DNA of 64,000 bases from an uncultured Lachnospiraceae bacterium (GCA_910587935.1 CAJUNP010000014.1:5581-69580), one strand, 5' to 3'. Shown: positions 1-9,129, counted from the stretch's first letter. Translations and numbers: made by a program. Notes: generated by a model not told the origin, from the letters alone.

Positions 1-1
1 G

Positions 2-1174
2 AATCCTGATATTCCCTCTTCCCGAAATCAATGGCTGTTTGCCGAGGACTATCAGCTTGCGGCAGCCACCAACGGCAGGGTGTTCCGGGATGATCTGGGC
101 GAATTTTCACGGATCCGGAGCGGTTTGTTAAAACATTATCCGGAAGAAGTGCGGGTGAAGAAAATAGCCAGAGAGGCGGCTCTGATGGCGCAGTCGGGGC
201 AGTATAATTATTCCCGCATGTACGGAAGGGGCGAGCGGGTAACGGCGCAAATCGCTCTGTCGGAATTTATGAAGCATACCATGATGATGGTATATCTGTT
301 GAATCACCGCTATGCTCCTTTTTATAAATGGATGCACAGGGGAATGGAAAAACTGGTAATTCTTCCGCAGATCGGAGAAATACTGAATCAGCTGGCGGGA
401 ATGTCCGTAGGAGACGAGAGGATTCCCGAGATGATTGAATTTATTGTAGCCCTGATTATACGGGAGATGAAAAAGCAGGGACTGACCAGTGGGGAAGACA
501 ATTATCTGGATCACCATACGGACAATATTTTAAGAAGTATTCCGCAGAAGGAGAAGGGAGAAGCGTCTTTTAAGTCCGCTTTGGTGAATGAACTGGTAAG
601 CCTTGAATGGCAGGCCTTTGATAAGGTGGAGAATCTGGGAGGAAGAGCGGACTGCCAGGATAACTGGTCTACTTTTTCCATTATGCGAAAGAGCCAGTAC
701 TTTACATGGACCGAGCCTATGTTAAAGAGTTATATTCATGATTTTCATACGGCCAGCGACAGAGGCTGGAATCTGATTACGGAAAAATATGCGAGGATGA
801 TGGAAAGCACCGATCCGGAAAGGTATCGTTCCATAAAGGACCGGCTGCCTGTTATTCCGCCGGATAAGCAAGAAATCATAGAAGAGATTGTAAAAATCCA
901 GGTAGGATGGATGGAAGATTTTGCGGCCCGCTACCCGAAAGCCGCGGGAAATGCAAGAAGTATCCATACCGAAGAGGATCATGCGTTCAATACATCTTAC
1001 GAGACATATCTGCGGGGGGAGATCGGAACCTATTCCGATAATACGCTGGATCTGTACGGAAGATTTATTGCTGATTTATGTATCCGGGAAGAAAACCTGG
1101 CGGAGATGACCATGCGCAACACCGCTTTCTTGTACGGCTATGGTTCTTTGGAAGAACTGGAAGAAAAATTGTGA
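2..1174 (+). CDS. DUF4037/DUF4125 domain protein (5' end outside window)
   Basis: The reading frame is open from base 2 with no stop, so the gene begins upstream of the window; the GTG at 80 is internal, because the in-frame residues before it (for example W-L-F-A-E-D-Y) continue the domain. The first part, with RxxLxxxYPEEV, KIAREAALMAQSGQYNY and the LLNHRYAPFYKW stretch, matches what I know of DUF4037, a nucleotidyltransferase-like family. The second half (VNELVSLEW, GGRADCQDN, MRKSQYFTW, EKYARMMESTDP) matches DUF4125. The two domains are commonly fused in Clostridia; the biochemical role is unknown. A ribosome site for rubrerythrin follows about 55 bases after its stop. Confidence 0.75.
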   Translation, partial: NPDIPSSRNQWLFAEDYQLAAATNGRVFRDDLGEFSRIRSGLLKHYPEEVRVKKIAREAALMAQSGQYNYSRMYGRGERVTAQIALSEFMKHTMMMVYLLNHRYAPFYKWMHRGMEKLVILPQIGEILNQLAGMSVGDERIPEMIEFIVALIIREMKKQGLTSGEDNYLDHHTDNILRSIPQKEKGEASFKSALVNELVSLEWQAFDKVENLGGRADCQDNWSTFSIMRKSQYFTWTEPMLKSYIHDFHTASDRGWNLITEKYARMMESTDPERYRSIKDRLPVIPPDKQEIIEEIVKIQVGWMEDFAARYPKAAGNARSIHTEEDHAFNTSYETYLRGEIGTYSDNTLDLYGRFIADLCIREENLAEMTMRNTAFLYGYGSLEELEEKL

Positions 1175-1240
1175 CGGATGTATAGAATATGGAATTTGGT
1201 AAAGAATTTTAAGAGAAGAGGTGATAAAAGGAGGTTTATC

Positions 1241-1855
1241 ATGGCAGTTTCTTTTAAAGAAAGCGAAACCAAAGACAATCTTATGCGGGCCTTTGCAGGA
1301 GAAAGCCAGGCAAGGAACCGGTATACATTTGCAGCGGGACAGGCAAAAAAGGAAAATCTTTACGTAGTGCAGGCTGTTTTTGAGTTTACTGCAAACCAGG
1401 AGAAAGAACACGCGGAAATTTTTTATAACCATCTTTCCGAACTGGCGGGAGAAACGATTCATATTGACGGCGGTTATCCCGTCGATATCACGCAAAGCGT
1501 CAGCGAGCTTTTAAGAAGGGCGCAGCATAATGAGTATGAAGAACATGATCCCATTTATAAGGCGTTTGGAGATAAAGCCATGGAGGAAGGATTTCCGGCA
1601 GTAGCTAACTCTTTTCACATGATTTCCGAGATTGAAAAGCTTCACGGAGACCGTTTCGGGAAGCTGGCAGAATGGATGGAGCAGAACCAGTTGTTTTTAT
1701 CGGACGTGAAAACCGGCTGGATGTGTTTAAACTGCGGTTATGTATTTGAGGGAGAAAAAGTTCCTGAAGCGTGTCCGGTCTGCCAGCATGACAAAGGGTA
1801 TTTTGTGAGGCTGGAATTTGCGCCTTTCACCGATCGTTCCTTTGGAACGGCATAA
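1241..1855 (+). CDS. Rubrerythrin
   Basis: A 204-residue rubrerythrin, a cytoplasmic non-haem di-iron peroxidase that reduces hydrogen peroxide in anaerobes. The N-terminal four-helix ferritin-like part carries the ligands in GESQARNRY, ANQEKEHAE and MISEIEKLHGDRF. The C-terminal rubredoxin-like iron site has C-L-N-C-G-Y and C-P-V-C. The ATG at 1241 was chosen because AAAAGGAGG lies just upstream; a longer frame back to 1178 has no ribosome site and lacks conserved sequence. It is followed by an intrinsic terminator, so it ends a transcription unit. Confidence 0.95.
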   Translation: MAVSFKESETKDNLMRAFAGESQARNRYTFAAGQAKKENLYVVQAVFEFTANQEKEHAEIFYNHLSELAGETIHIDGGYPVDITQSVSELLRRAQHNEYEEHDPIYKAFGDKAMEEGFPAVANSFHMISEIEKLHGDRFGKLAEWMEQNQLFLSDVKTGWMCLNCGYVFEGEKVPEACPVCQHDKGYFVRLEFAPFTDRSFGTA

Positions 1856-1874
1856 CGGAAAAATTTACAAATAA

Positions 1875-1907
1875 GGATGCCTTCGGTTTTATGCCGGAGG
1901 CATTTTT
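1875..1907 (+). terminator. Intrinsic terminator after rubrerythrin
   Basis: A 10-bp stem (1877-1886 with 1894-1903, one G-T wobble) with a 7-base loop, followed by TTTTT. Confidence 0.85.
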
Positions 1908-1928
1908 ACGATAAAAATTTAACCGTTT

Positions 1929-1963
1929 TTGCGAAATGTGTGTTAAAATGGATATCATGATAT
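1929..1963 (+). promoter_or_regulatory. Possible promoter and palindromic operator before the two-component genes
   Basis: TTGCGA (1929-1934) and TATCAT (1953-1958) are 18 bases apart. The -10 lies inside a perfect 12-bp palindrome, ATATCATGATAT (1952-1963), which could be an operator. Support is limited to the pattern. Confidence 0.35.
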
Positions 1964-2047
1964 GGTAATACCGGCAAAAAAGATACAAAACCGATACAGA
2001 TATGATTTAAAAAAGAATCGTACATATTTTATACGAGGGGGCAGACC

Positions 2048-2641
2048 ATGATAAAGGTTTTAATTGTAGACGATGAAAAAGCGATTGCCAATCTGATCGA
2101 TGTCAGTCTTACCCGGGCGGGATACCAGTGCGATTGCTGTTTTGACGGATTGACGGCAGCTGATAAGATTGAAAAAAACAGGTATGATATTATTCTTCTG
2201 GATATTATGCTTCCCAAAGTGGACGGTTATGAGCTGTTGGAATATATAAAGAACTATAACACGCCGGTGATTTTTTTAACCGCTAAAACTTCGGTGGAAG
2301 ATAAGGTTAAGGGGCTCCGCATGGGGGCGGAGGATTATCTTGCAAAGCCTTTTGAGATTGTGGAATTAATTGCACGTATTGAGACGGTGCTCAGAAGATA
2401 TCATAAAAATGAAGATAAACTGGAAATCGGCGGACTTACCATATGTCCGCTGTCTCATAGCGTTTCAAGGGACGGCGAGGAAATTAATCTGACGACAAAG
2501 GAGTATAATCTGCTGTTGTTTTTCATTCACAACCGGAATATTGCGCTGCTGCGGGAGGTTATTTATGAACGCGTATGGGAAAAAGAATATGAGGGCGACA
2601 GCCGTACCGTAGATCTGCATGTTCAGCGTATGGGAGGATAA
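2048..2641 (+). CDS. OmpR/PhoB-type response regulator, C-terminus truncated by frameshift
   Basis: Receiver domain (residues 1-118) with the acidic pair D8/D9, phospho-acceptor D52 in LLDIMLP, the conserved T-A-K near residue 80 and K in AKPF. A winged-helix output domain follows, with LTTKEYNLL and RTVDLHVQR. The frame then ends as M-G-G-stop at residue 197, in the middle of the recognition helix. The expected end (D-K-I-K-T-I-Y-K-V-G-Y-R-L-E-I-stop) is present immediately downstream in another frame (2637-2684). About 17 bases that would encode the rest of the helix appear to be missing. Ribosome site GAGGGGG is upstream of the ATG. The protein may still be phosphorylated but should bind DNA poorly, if at all. 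Its kinase partner follows. Confidence 0.85.
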   Translation: MIKVLIVDDEKAIANLIDVSLTRAGYQCDCCFDGLTAADKIEKNRYDIILLDIMLPKVDGYELLEYIKNYNTPVIFLTAKTSVEDKVKGLRMGAEDYLAKPFEIVELIARIETVLRRYHKNEDKLEIGGLTICPLSHSVSRDGEEINLTTKEYNLLLFFIHNRNIALLREVIYERVWEKEYEGDSRTVDLHVQRMGG

Positions 2642-2684
2642 AATCAAAACCATTTATAAAGTAGGATACCGATTGGAGATTTAA
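2637..2684 (+). pseudogene. Detached C-terminal wing of the response regulator
   Basis: Reading from 2637 gives DKIKTIYKVGYRLEI then TAA. This is the canonical beta-hairpin wing that ends OmpR-family regulators, here out of frame with the upstream gene. Its stop lies 8 bases before the histidine kinase ATG, as expected for the ancestral operon spacing. Confidence 0.85.
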
Positions 2685-2692
2685 GACGGCAT

Positions 2693-4111
2693 ATGAGAAT
2701 ATCTACAAAAATTTTTATTTCTACCGTACTTGCCATGATAATCAGCTTCAGCATAGCCGGATTCGTTCTGCTTTCCGCTTTTTTTAAATCCGGATACGAA
2801 CAGGCGGTGCGTGCGGCGATAGACAGCAACTGGCTGATTTTAAATTCTTTTACAAGCTATATGCGCAGTCAGACCGCGCCGGATACGGAGATTACGGATG
2901 AGATTATAAAAGAGAGCGTAGAGGCTGTAACAGATATGTTTACCGAGGACGGAATCCGTCTGCGTGTTTATGGTGAAGACGGAACGGTTTTTTATTCCAA
3001 TATAGATATTCCATTTCAGGAAGAAGTCAGACAGCAGCTGACGGGAACGCAGATTGCCTGCTTATCGGTGGAGCAGGATAACCATCATTACATACAGGTT
3101 TCCAGCAGTATGACGGCGGAAGACAGACGGATTTATATGGACAGCTTTCAGGATGTGACGTATCTGTACCAGACCAGACAGAAGCAGCTGACGATTTATA
3201 ACCGGGTGATTCTGGTTTTGTTTTTTGTATACAGTGTGATCAGCTTTGCCATGGCGCGTTTTCTGGTACATCCCATCCGGTCTATTTCCCGGACGGCTTC
3301 CAGAATCGCGGATGGAAATCTGGAGTACCGGATCAGGTTAAAAAGCCAGGACGAGTTTGGCGAAATGGTATATAATTTTAATCGGATGGCGGACAGTCTG
3401 GCCGGAAAAATTGAAGAGCTGGAGGATGCGGCAAGGAAGCAGGAAGAATTTGTAGGGAATTTTACCCATGAATTGAAGACGCCGCTGACATCTATTATCG
3501 GCTATGCGGATCTGATGCGTTCCGACGAATCTATTTCGGAGATGAATCTGATGTGCGCCAATTATATATTCCAGGAGGGAAAACGTCTGGAATCCCTGTC
3601 CTTCAGACTGCTGGATTTGATTGTATTAAAAAAACAGGAGCTGCAGTTAAAAAGCGTCAGTGTGATTCCCCTGCTTAAAAGTATTCAGGCCACGGTTCTT
3701 CCTATTTTAACCAAGGAGCGCATACAGATTACCATGAAGGCCCAGAAGGGCAGGATCATGGCGGAACCGGAGCTTATTAAGACGGTGATTATGAACCTGA
3801 TCGATAATGCGCGCAAGGCCATGAACGGCCATGGGAAAATTGTACTTTGGGGTACGATGGAGGCGGATTTTTATGTGATTACGGTGCAGGACAACGGAAA
3901 AGGGATTCCGAAAGCGCAGATTGATAAGATAACGGAGGCGTTTTATATGGTGGACAAATCCCGGAGCAGGGAGCAGGGGGGAGCCGGTCTTGGACTTGCC
4001 ATCTGTCTGCAGATTGTTCAGCTGCATGAAGGAAGCATGCAGTTTGAAAGTGAAGAAGGGAAAGGAACCAGAGTCACGTTAAGATTAAGGTTGGCGGAGA
4101 AATTGGCATGA
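2693..4111 (+). CDS. Sensor histidine kinase (HAMP, HisKA, HATPase)
   Basis: A 472-residue membrane sensor. TM1 is at about residues 6-31, an extracellular sensing region spans about 32-160, TM2 is at about 160-190, and a HAMP linker follows. The dimerisation and phospho-acceptor box is NFTHELKTPLTS, with H259. The ATP-binding domain has the N box NLIDNARKAM, the G1 box DNGKGIP and the G2 box GGAGLGLAI. All catalytic motifs are intact, in contrast to its broken response regulator. The stop overlaps the next ATG by four bases (ATGA), so the two are translationally coupled. The stimulus cannot be read from the sequence. Confidence 0.93.
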   Translation: MRISTKIFISTVLAMIISFSIAGFVLLSAFFKSGYEQAVRAAIDSNWLILNSFTSYMRSQTAPDTEITDEIIKESVEAVTDMFTEDGIRLRVYGEDGTVFYSNIDIPFQEEVRQQLTGTQIACLSVEQDNHHYIQVSSSMTAEDRRIYMDSFQDVTYLYQTRQKQLTIYNRVILVLFFVYSVISFAMARFLVHPIRSISRTASRIADGNLEYRIRLKSQDEFGEMVYNFNRMADSLAGKIEELEDAARKQEEFVGNFTHELKTPLTSIIGYADLMRSDESISEMNLMCANYIFQEGKRLESLSFRLLDLIVLKKQELQLKSVSVIPLLKSIQATVLPILTKERIQITMKAQKGRIMAEPELIKTVIMNLIDNARKAMNGHGKIVLWGTMEADFYVITVQDNGKGIPKAQIDKITEAFYMVDKSRSREQGGAGLGLAICLQIVQLHEGSMQFESEEGKGTRVTLRLRLAEKLA

Positions 4112-5016
4112 GATGGAAGAAAGTGAAAATGGCGGGAGTCTTACTGTTCTTTGCGGCTGTTGTAGCCGCCGGTTTCTTTTTACCGGGCATGGCGCTTAGG
4201 TGGCAGGATCAGAAGATGAAGAATCAGATAAAGTATGAAACGGTGGAAGAAGTGGTGCTGCAAAGCGGCGATCTGTTTCCGCTGGAAGAAAAACTTAAAT
4301 TATTTTCGGGTTATGATTCAAATGCACAGGTGGCGCTTATAAGCAGTGCGGATACGGAGTCCTGGGAGCTGGAAGAAACGATGGATCAGGCGGCGTACAC
4401 GGAATATGAAACGCTTAAAGACTTGGGAATTCTGCCATGGGACTGGCCCGAAGAAGAAGTCGGAAGGATCGGATATTTAAACAGGGAAAAATATTTTGTT
4501 TTTGATAAAAACAATCCGTCCAAATCCATGGTAGTATGGACGTATTTATTCCAGGCGGCTCCGGATAGGGAGATGTTGGTGGTTTTAAATGTGGAACAGG
4601 ACAGTAAAAAGGCGTTGGGATTTATGCAGCAGGATATGGAATTAAGGATTGACAAGACAAGGTATAATTCTTATATTTCCGAAGATGCTATAAGAGATTT
4701 CGGCCAATATCTGGAAATGGACATTGCAGGTATGGAAAGACGGGATTTTTCCACAGGCGAACGGCAGTATACAAGTTATGAGAATAAAAACGGAGTAGTA
4801 CAGGAAATTATAAATACAAAGTCGGAGCTGGAAGCTCACGAGACGGAATACGAGGCGGTTTACCCGGAGTCCATGGGAGAACCATGGCAGCAGAGGGAAT
4901 ATCGTGTTTTAATGCAGCCTCAGGAAGAAGACAGCGATGAGTCTGCGATAAATTACCGCATAGCCGTGAGCGGATACGGATGCATATTTGGGGAGGAGAT
5001 AAGTATTATCTATTAA
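4108..5016 (+). CDS. Membrane-anchored protein coupled to the histidine kinase, unknown function
   Basis: A 302-residue protein with one N-terminal membrane anchor (residues about 8-28, AGVLLFFAAVVAAGFFLPG). The rest is acidic and likely extracellular. No catalytic motif or family was recognised. It overlaps the kinase gene by four bases, which suggests that it works with the kinase, for example as an accessory sensor or an envelope protein of the regulated pathway; that is inference from position only. Confidence 0.8.
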   Translation: MRWKKVKMAGVLLFFAAVVAAGFFLPGMALRWQDQKMKNQIKYETVEEVVLQSGDLFPLEEKLKLFSGYDSNAQVALISSADTESWELEETMDQAAYTEYETLKDLGILPWDWPEEEVGRIGYLNREKYFVFDKNNPSKSMVVWTYLFQAAPDREMLVVLNVEQDSKKALGFMQQDMELRIDKTRYNSYISEDAIRDFGQYLEMDIAGMERRDFSTGERQYTSYENKNGVVQEIINTKSELEAHETEYEAVYPESMGEPWQQREYRVLMQPQEEDSDESAINYRIAVSGYGCIFGEEISIIY

Positions 5017-5024
5017 ATTTGTGG

Positions 5025-5053
5025 TTGACATTTGCAGAAAAGTCTTATATACT
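5025..5053 (+). promoter_or_regulatory. Strong sigma-70-type promoter upstream of a terminator-like hairpin
   Basis: TTGACA (5025-5030), a 17-base spacer and TATACT (5048-5053). Transcription would start near 5060, just before the hairpin at 5073-5096, and continue to the helicase gene at 5153. Confidence 0.75.
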
Positions 5054-5072
5054 TAACAAAGCTCAAAAAAGA

Positions 5073-5104
5073 CAGCACTCTTCATGGCGAGTGTTGTTTT
5101 TTTT
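5073..5104 (+). terminator. Intrinsic terminator or attenuator in the helicase leader
   Basis: An 8-bp stem (5073-5080 with 5089-5096, one wobble) followed by eight T residues. It could end the kinase operon. Because a near-consensus promoter lies just before it, it may also act as an attenuator for the DEAD-box gene. A second small stem (5115-5120 with 5126-5131) lies before the ribosome site. Confidence 0.7.
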
Positions 5105-5152
5105 ATGGAAGGCGTCCCCGTCCGGCGGGGATAAGGAAAGGCATGGTATAAA

Positions 5153-6793
5153 ATGAAGTACAAAGAATCAGATTTAAATCCGGAATTATTACGTGCAATT
5201 GAAGAGATGGGATTTGAAGAGATGACGCCCATTCAGAAGGAAGCGATTCCGGTTTTGTTAGAGGGGAAGGACGTAATCGGGCAGGCACAGACCGGTACTG
5301 GAAAGACGGCGGCATTTGGTATTCCGCTGGTTTTGAGGATGAATCCGAAGGACAGAAGACTGCAGGGAGTGGTGCTTTGTCCGACGAGAGAACTTGCAAT
5401 TCAGGCGGCCGACGAGATCCGGCGGTTTGCAAAATTTATGCATGGAGTCCGTGTTCTGCCTGTTTACGGAGGACAGGAGATTTATAAGCAGATTAAGGCG
5501 TTAAAGGGCGGCGTACAGATTATTGTAGGAACGCCCGGAAGAGTTATGGATCATATGCGGCGGCGTACGATACGGATGGACGCAGTCCGTATGGTAGTGC
5601 TGGATGAAGCAGATGAAATGCTGAATATGGGATTTCGGGAAGATATGGAGACGATCCTCAAAGAAATTGACGTGGATCATCAAACCGCTTTATTTTCGGC
5701 GACGATGCCTCAGCCTATTCTGGATATTACCGGCACATACCAGAAAGAAGACGCCGTTATGATCCGGGTGGTAAAGGAAGAACTTACAATTCCGCTGGTG
5801 GAGCAGACGTATTATTTTATACGTCGGCAGTATAAGGAGGAAGTGACGGCAAGACTTCTGGAATATCACGCACTGCACCGTTCCCTGATTTTCTGCAATA
5901 CGAAGAAAATGGTGGATGAGCTGGCTGATAATTTGAAAAAACGGGGATTTTCAGCGGAAGGACTGCACGGAGATTTATCGCAGCACCAAAGGGACGTGGT
6001 TATGAACCGTTTCCGCAGCGGCAGTCTGGAAGTCTTAATTGCAACGGACGTAGCGGCAAGAGGGATCGATGTGGATGACGTGGAAGCGGTTATTAATTAC
6101 GATATTCCGCAGGACATCGAATATTATGTGCACCGGATCGGAAGAACCGGCCGTGCCGGGAAAGAGGGCAAGGCTTTTACACTTGTGTCCGGCAGAGAAA
6201 TTTATAAGATCCGTGAGATCGAAAGAATCTGTAAGACAAAAATGAAGGAGGAAAGCGTTCCTGCCGCCGGAGCCATTACTTCCTTAAAGGCAGGTAAGAT
6301 TTTGCAGGAGGCGGAAGCGTTGCTCGCAGATCAGAAGAGTCTTAAGAAAATGAAAAAAATTCTTGAGAAATACAGTGAAGAAGGCGGGTATGAGCTGCTT
6401 GATTTAGCGGCCGCATTGCTGCGGATACAGACTGGCGAGGAAAAAGAAGAAATTGAAGATTTGTGTGAACCGGTAAGGAGAAGAGAACGGGGACAAAAAG
6501 AGCGCTCCGGTATTCGCGGACGCAAAGGCGGAGAAAGCGACAGGAGACGGAAAGCGGTCGAACCGGGAGAGAAAAAGCACAATCAGGACAAACGGAAAAA
6601 GGCCGGAAAAGGTTTTATGATGGAAAAGCCGCAGCGTCCGGAGAAAGCAAAAAAAGCGGGTAAGGCAAAGGATGCCGGGAGTCTGTATTACTCTGCGCTG
6701 AGAAAGAAAGGGAAAGAAAAAAATCAAACGCAGCCGGTCACACAGCCGGGACGAAGCGGTTTTCGGAGAGAACGCTCCGGTATTTCGCGATAG
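5153..6793 (+). CDS. DEAD-box ATP-dependent RNA helicase
   Basis: A 546-residue helicase of the CshA/DeaD type, which unwinds RNA in ribosome assembly, decay or cold adaptation. The motifs appear in order: Q motif (GFEEMTPIQ), I (AQTGTGKT), Ia (PTRELA), TPGR, II (DEAD), III (SAT), V (ATDVAARGID) and VI (HRIGRTGRAG). After the second RecA lobe there is a regulatory region, then a tail from about residue 430 very rich in K and R, which likely binds RNA. The ATG at 5153 has AAGGAAAGG upstream. It appears monocistronic, with a terminator-like hairpin after the stop. Confidence 0.95.
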   Translation: MKYKESDLNPELLRAIEEMGFEEMTPIQKEAIPVLLEGKDVIGQAQTGTGKTAAFGIPLVLRMNPKDRRLQGVVLCPTRELAIQAADEIRRFAKFMHGVRVLPVYGGQEIYKQIKALKGGVQIIVGTPGRVMDHMRRRTIRMDAVRMVVLDEADEMLNMGFREDMETILKEIDVDHQTALFSATMPQPILDITGTYQKEDAVMIRVVKEELTIPLVEQTYYFIRRQYKEEVTARLLEYHALHRSLIFCNTKKMVDELADNLKKRGFSAEGLHGDLSQHQRDVVMNRFRSGSLEVLIATDVAARGIDVDDVEAVINYDIPQDIEYYVHRIGRTGRAGKEGKAFTLVSGREIYKIREIERICKTKMKEESVPAAGAITSLKAGKILQEAEALLADQKSLKKMKKILEKYSEEGGYELLDLAAALLRIQTGEEKEEIEDLCEPVRRRERGQKERSGIRGRKGGESDRRRKAVEPGEKKHNQDKRKKAGKGFMMEKPQRPEKAKKAGKAKDAGSLYYSALRKKGKEKNQTQPVTQPGRSGFRRERSGISR

Positions 6794-6865
6794 TTTCAAT
6801 TTTTTTATCAAGTGTGATTATTTTATAAACTATGGAATTTGTATGTTTTCAATTGTATGATAATG

Positions 6866-6900
6866 GAAAGGCCGTTTTGGGTATGGCCTTTTCATTTTTA
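6866..6900 (+). terminator. Intrinsic terminator after the DEAD-box helicase
   Basis: Stem 6866-6873 with 6885-6892 (GGCC core, one wobble), then a T-rich run (TTTTCATTTTT). Confidence 0.75.
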
Positions 6901-6919
6901 ATGTGCAGGGAGGTATAAA

Positions 6920-8971
6920 ATGAACGGCAGAAAATCACAGTATCTGTTTCGGAAGTGCTTATCGCTGCTTCTTTTGCTGTCTTTAGTTATGAGCGGTTGT
7001 TCCAAAGGAAATACAAGTCCTACGGAGCCGGAGAAAGAAGCGAACACGGCAGAGGAAAATACGCTGGAAACGGATGTTAAAGAACAGGAAGACAATGATC
7101 CGGAAGACGTAGATAAAAGCGTTTATATGGATTCCACGCAGGATATCGAGACAAGAATAGAGGCTTTACTTGTGCAGATGACGCTGGAAGAAAAGGCGGC
7201 GCAGCTGGTGCAGCCGGAGCAGAACGTTCTTGCCCCGGAGGATGTGAAAAAGTACGGAATCGGTTCGGTGTTAAGCGGCGGCGGTTCGGCGCCGGCGGCG
7301 GGCAACGGCATTTTGGACTGGCAGAGCAGAATTAATGAACTGAAACAGGCGGCGCTTGACAGCCGTTTGGGGATTCCTCTGCTTTACGGCGTAGATGCCG
7401 TGCACGGAAACAATAACGTATATGGCGCCACTGTTTTTCCCCACAATATCGGTTTGGGGGCGGCCGGAAACGAAGAACTGCTTGTAAAAATCGGCAGGGC
7501 GACGGCAGAAGAAGTGCGCGCCTGCGGTATTCAGTGGACTTTTGCACCGACTCTCGGAAATGCGCAAAATGAGCGGTGGGGCAGGACTTATGAATGTTTC
7601 GGCGAGGATGCATCCTATACTGCCCGGATGGGAGCCGCTTATATCCGTGGATTTCAGGGGGAGAAAGGAAGCGGAGAGTATCTGAATGAGACGCATGTGC
7701 TTGCCTGTGCAAAACATTATATTGGCGAAGGCTATACGACAGATGGCGTTAATCAGGGGAATGTGGAAATGACGCCGGAGGAGTTTGACGCTCTTATGGA
7801 AAGCGGCCTGCTGGACCCCTATACGGCGGCGCTTGATGAAGGAGTCCGGACCGTAATGGTATCGTTTAACAGTGTAAACGGCGTAAAATGTCATGAAAAC
7901 AGACATTTGATTCAGGAGGTTTTAAAGGATCAGCTGGGATTTACCGGTCTGGTAGTCAGCGATTATAACGGCGTTCAGCAAACCAGCGGGCTGACTTATA
8001 AAGATCAGATAAAGCTGGCGCTGGAGGCGGGCATCGATTTGTTTATGGAGCCAAGCGCATGGGAGGAGTGTATGAAGTCTGTCATCCGACTGGCGGAGGA
8101 CGGAGAGATCAGTATGGATCGTCTGGATGATGCGGTGCGGCGGGTTCTGCGCGTTAAGTTTGAAGCAGGCTTGTTTGAGGAAGAGATCGGAGGAGATACG
8201 GAACAGGCTCTGCTTGAAAAATTCGGAGGAGAAGAACACCGGGCGGTTGCAAGAGAGGCTGTTCGGGAGTCTTTGGTTCTTTTAAAAAACGATCAGGTTG
8301 GAGAAACGGATGCTTTGACGGCTTTACGGGAGGCAAAAAACATTCAGGTGACCGGACAAAAGGCATATGATCTCGGTTCCCAGTGCGGCGGTTGGACTAT
8401 CAGCTGGGAAGGCCATGCAGGCAGGATTACGCAGGGAACTACGATTATCGAAGGAATTGCCGAGATAACCGCGGATACGGGGATTACCCTTACACACAAC
8501 GTGAACGGAGAGGTGGACGAGACAAAGGATGCGGTAATCGCGGTTTTCGGGGAAGGCCCCTATGTGGAAACAGGCGGTGACAGGACCGTAACCGGATTGA
8601 AAATTTCGGCGGATGACCAGACGCTTCTGGAAGGTCTGCGGGAATCTCTTGCAGCCAGGAAAGACGATATTCCGGCAGTCGCAGTTATTGTTGCGGGAAG
8701 ACCGCTTCCCATTGCAGAATATCTGGATCTGTTTGACGCCGTGATAATGGCATGGCTTCCGGGAACGGAGGGCGCCGGCGTTGCGGATGTTTTATTCGGG
8801 GAGTATGATTTTACCGGAACGCTTCCGATGACATGGATGATCAGTCCCGAAGATATTCCTTTAAAAATGGAGGCCGCTTTAGACGGCAGTCCGCTGGATG
8901 AAGAAAAGGTACTGTATTTTGCCGGTTACGGACTGAATAAATCGGGCGCTGTGATATCTTTGATTAAGTAG
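6920..8971 (+). CDS. Secreted lipoprotein GH3 beta-glucosidase
   Basis: A 683-residue family 3 glycoside hydrolase with a lipoprotein signal peptide (LLLLLSLVMSGC, lipidated Cys near residue 27) and an acidic linker, so it is probably tethered outside the membrane. The N-terminal GH3 barrel shows GVDAVHGNN, WGRTYECFGED, the KH pair (K265-H266) and the nucleophile D348 in VVSDYNG. The C-terminal GH3 domain follows in the usual order (ESLVLLKN through FGEYDFTGTLP). It should release glucose from beta-glucans or oligosaccharides outside the cell. The exact linkage cannot be read. Confidence 0.9.
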   Translation: MNGRKSQYLFRKCLSLLLLLSLVMSGCSKGNTSPTEPEKEANTAEENTLETDVKEQEDNDPEDVDKSVYMDSTQDIETRIEALLVQMTLEEKAAQLVQPEQNVLAPEDVKKYGIGSVLSGGGSAPAAGNGILDWQSRINELKQAALDSRLGIPLLYGVDAVHGNNNVYGATVFPHNIGLGAAGNEELLVKIGRATAEEVRACGIQWTFAPTLGNAQNERWGRTYECFGEDASYTARMGAAYIRGFQGEKGSGEYLNETHVLACAKHYIGEGYTTDGVNQGNVEMTPEEFDALMESGLLDPYTAALDEGVRTVMVSFNSVNGVKCHENRHLIQEVLKDQLGFTGLVVSDYNGVQQTSGLTYKDQIKLALEAGIDLFMEPSAWEECMKSVIRLAEDGEISMDRLDDAVRRVLRVKFEAGLFEEEIGGDTEQALLEKFGGEEHRAVAREAVRESLVLLKNDQVGETDALTALREAKNIQVTGQKAYDLGSQCGGWTISWEGHAGRITQGTTIIEGIAEITADTGITLTHNVNGEVDETKDAVIAVFGEGPYVETGGDRTVTGLKISADDQTLLEGLRESLAARKDDIPAVAVIVAGRPLPIAEYLDLFDAVIMAWLPGTEGAGVADVLFGEYDFTGTLPMTWMISPEDIPLKMEAALDGSPLDEEKVLYFAGYGLNKSGAVISLIK

Positions 8972-8988
8972 AAAACCGTAATATTTTT

Positions 8989-9040
8989 ATACCGCTTGTT
9001 CCTGTCTCGCAAAAGGGCACAGGGACAGGCGGTATTTTTT
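8989..9040 (+). terminator. Strong intrinsic terminator after the GH3 lipoprotein gene
   Basis: A 17-bp stem (8989-9005 with 9019-9035, two wobbles), a 13-base loop and a T run. Confidence 0.92.
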
Positions 9041-9051
9041 AAGACAAATGA

Positions 9052-9080
9052 TTGACCCTTAAGCACCCTGCGGGTATAAT
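9052..9080 (+). promoter_or_regulatory. Promoter for the pseudouridine synthase operon
   Basis: TTGACC (9052-9057), a 17-base spacer and TATAAT (9075-9080). The expected start near 9087 falls after the ATG at 9085, which argues against that ATG and for the start at 9130. Confidence 0.8.
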
Positions 9081-9129
9081 ATAAATGTTGTCAACAGTTA
9101 CGGACGAATGTACGGGAATGGAGATCGGC

